From Marixanthotalea marina (GTDB taxonomy: Bacteria > Bacteroidota > Bacteroidia > Flavobacteriales > Flavobacteriaceae), in contig JAHLEH010000001.1 in NCBI GenBank assembly GCA_018883545.1, positions 1 through 64,000 on the forward strand: 64,000 bases of DNA, read 5' to 3'. Of the stretch, positions 63,821 through 64,000 are shown in pieces; the stretch's first letter is position 1; each line of letters opens with the position of its first letter. Below the pieces are notes generated by a model. It was not told where the DNA came from, searched no databases, and was given only the letters and a program-made list of their open reading frames with translations. The position numbers and the translations under genes were made by a program.

Positions 63821-64000
63821 TTAACGGGCTTGTTTATCTATTAAGGAAATTGTTTTTGCAGCTTTTTGATAATCTTCCTGCATAGTAACAGCAGTTATGG
63901 GTGTATAACGTGCCAATTCACAATTTTCCATTATACTATTGAAATCTGCAATTGTTTCTGGCTCTACACCCCTTTCAGAAAGCAATACTTTAATCTTGTC
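63821..64000 (-). CDS. batD: BatD, C-terminal fragment (cut by the window edge)
   Basis: This is the last 59 residues of a protein on the minus strand that runs beyond the window. It ends RYTPITAVTMQEDYQKAAKTIS near the stop. The helical end with LLSERGVEP and NCELARYTP fits the C-terminal region of BatD (oxygen tolerance protein). It is followed by batE after one base. The rest of the gene is outside the window. Confidence 0.75.
   Translation of the reverse strand, partial: DKIKVLLSERGVEPETIADFNSIMENCELARYTPITAVTMQEDYQKAAKTISLIDKQAR

Noticed and set aside
1-64000. CRISPR arrays, insertion sequences and phage genes
   Set aside because: No regular repeat-spacer arrays, transposase or integrase motifs, or terminal repeats were seen on either strand.

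Overview
This window looks like chromosomal DNA from a member of the Flavobacteriaceae (Bacteroidota), probably marine. The evidence is the AT-rich composition, repeated promoter elements of the Bacteroidota type (TAnnTTTG at the -7 position), TTG and GTG starts, many lipobox proteins and C-terminal-aromatic outer membrane barrels, and family content typical of flavobacteria (DUF2490, DUF3109, BatD/BatE, cvpA beside pheS, GbsR-type efflux regulator). The genus cannot be fixed from the sequence. No rRNA, tRNA, insertion sequence, integrase, phage gene or CRISPR array was seen, so this is mostly housekeeping chromosome with a few accessory patches.

Layout. 1-2.7 kb: an OmpA-family lipoprotein, the nucleoside phosphorylase ppnP, an AT-rich unknown gene with a PD-(D/E)XK-like motif, and a candidate small RNA. 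2.7-6.4 kb: class Ia ribonucleotide reductase nrdA and nrdB, with structured leaders. 6.7-14 kb: a DUF3109 cysteine protein, a MarC operon, a C-terminal processing protease with a dCMP deaminase, a HupE/UreJ-like membrane protein, a lipoprotein, a TPR protein, a CBS-pair protein and a zinc-ribbon protein. 14-19 kb: a short ssb, nadB-nadA, and an unassigned 601-residue cysteine-containing protein behind a Crp/Fnr-like palindrome. 19-32.6 kb: carbon and nitrogen assimilation: ppc, amt-glnK-amt, a porin-like barrel, gltB-gltD. 32.7-36 kb: a probable bicarbonate module (small secreted protein, SulP, beta carbonic anhydrase, DUF2490 barrel). 36-42 kb: fbp, a GNAT enzyme, aspartate kinase, a fused O-/N-acyltransferase resembling OlsF, and a carboxypeptidase-regulatory-domain protein. 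42-47 kb: TM2, TSUP and DUF1801 proteins, then a GC-richer pair for carbohydrate breakdown (GH2 glycosidase and esterase) followed by a very AT-rich unknown. 47-52.4 kb: a secreted lipoprotein family, gpsA, a K+/H+-type antiporter and small unknown proteins. 52.4-60.2 kb: a tripartite RND efflux operon (GbsR/MarR regulator, membrane fusion protein, pump, outer membrane factor, UspA) followed by a TetR regulator. 60.3-64 kb: pheS, an unknown, cvpA, a second beta carbonic anhydrase, batE and the tail of batD cut by the window edge.

The strongest functional theme is coordinated C/N assimilation: PEP carboxylase (uses bicarbonate), two ammonium channels with their PII protein, glutamate synthase, and a SulP-carbonic anhydrase pair. 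CCCCCTA-rich inverted repeats lie in front of glnK and in the porin/gltB divergent region and may be a shared nitrogen operator. I did not find an unmistakable new defence or mobile system. The best candidates for undescribed biology are the small RNA locus at 2.4 kb, the 226-residue PD-(D/E)XK-like protein beside it, the 601-residue protein under a Crp/Fnr-like palindrome, the putative nitrogen operator, and the structured leader elements of nrdB and nrdA.
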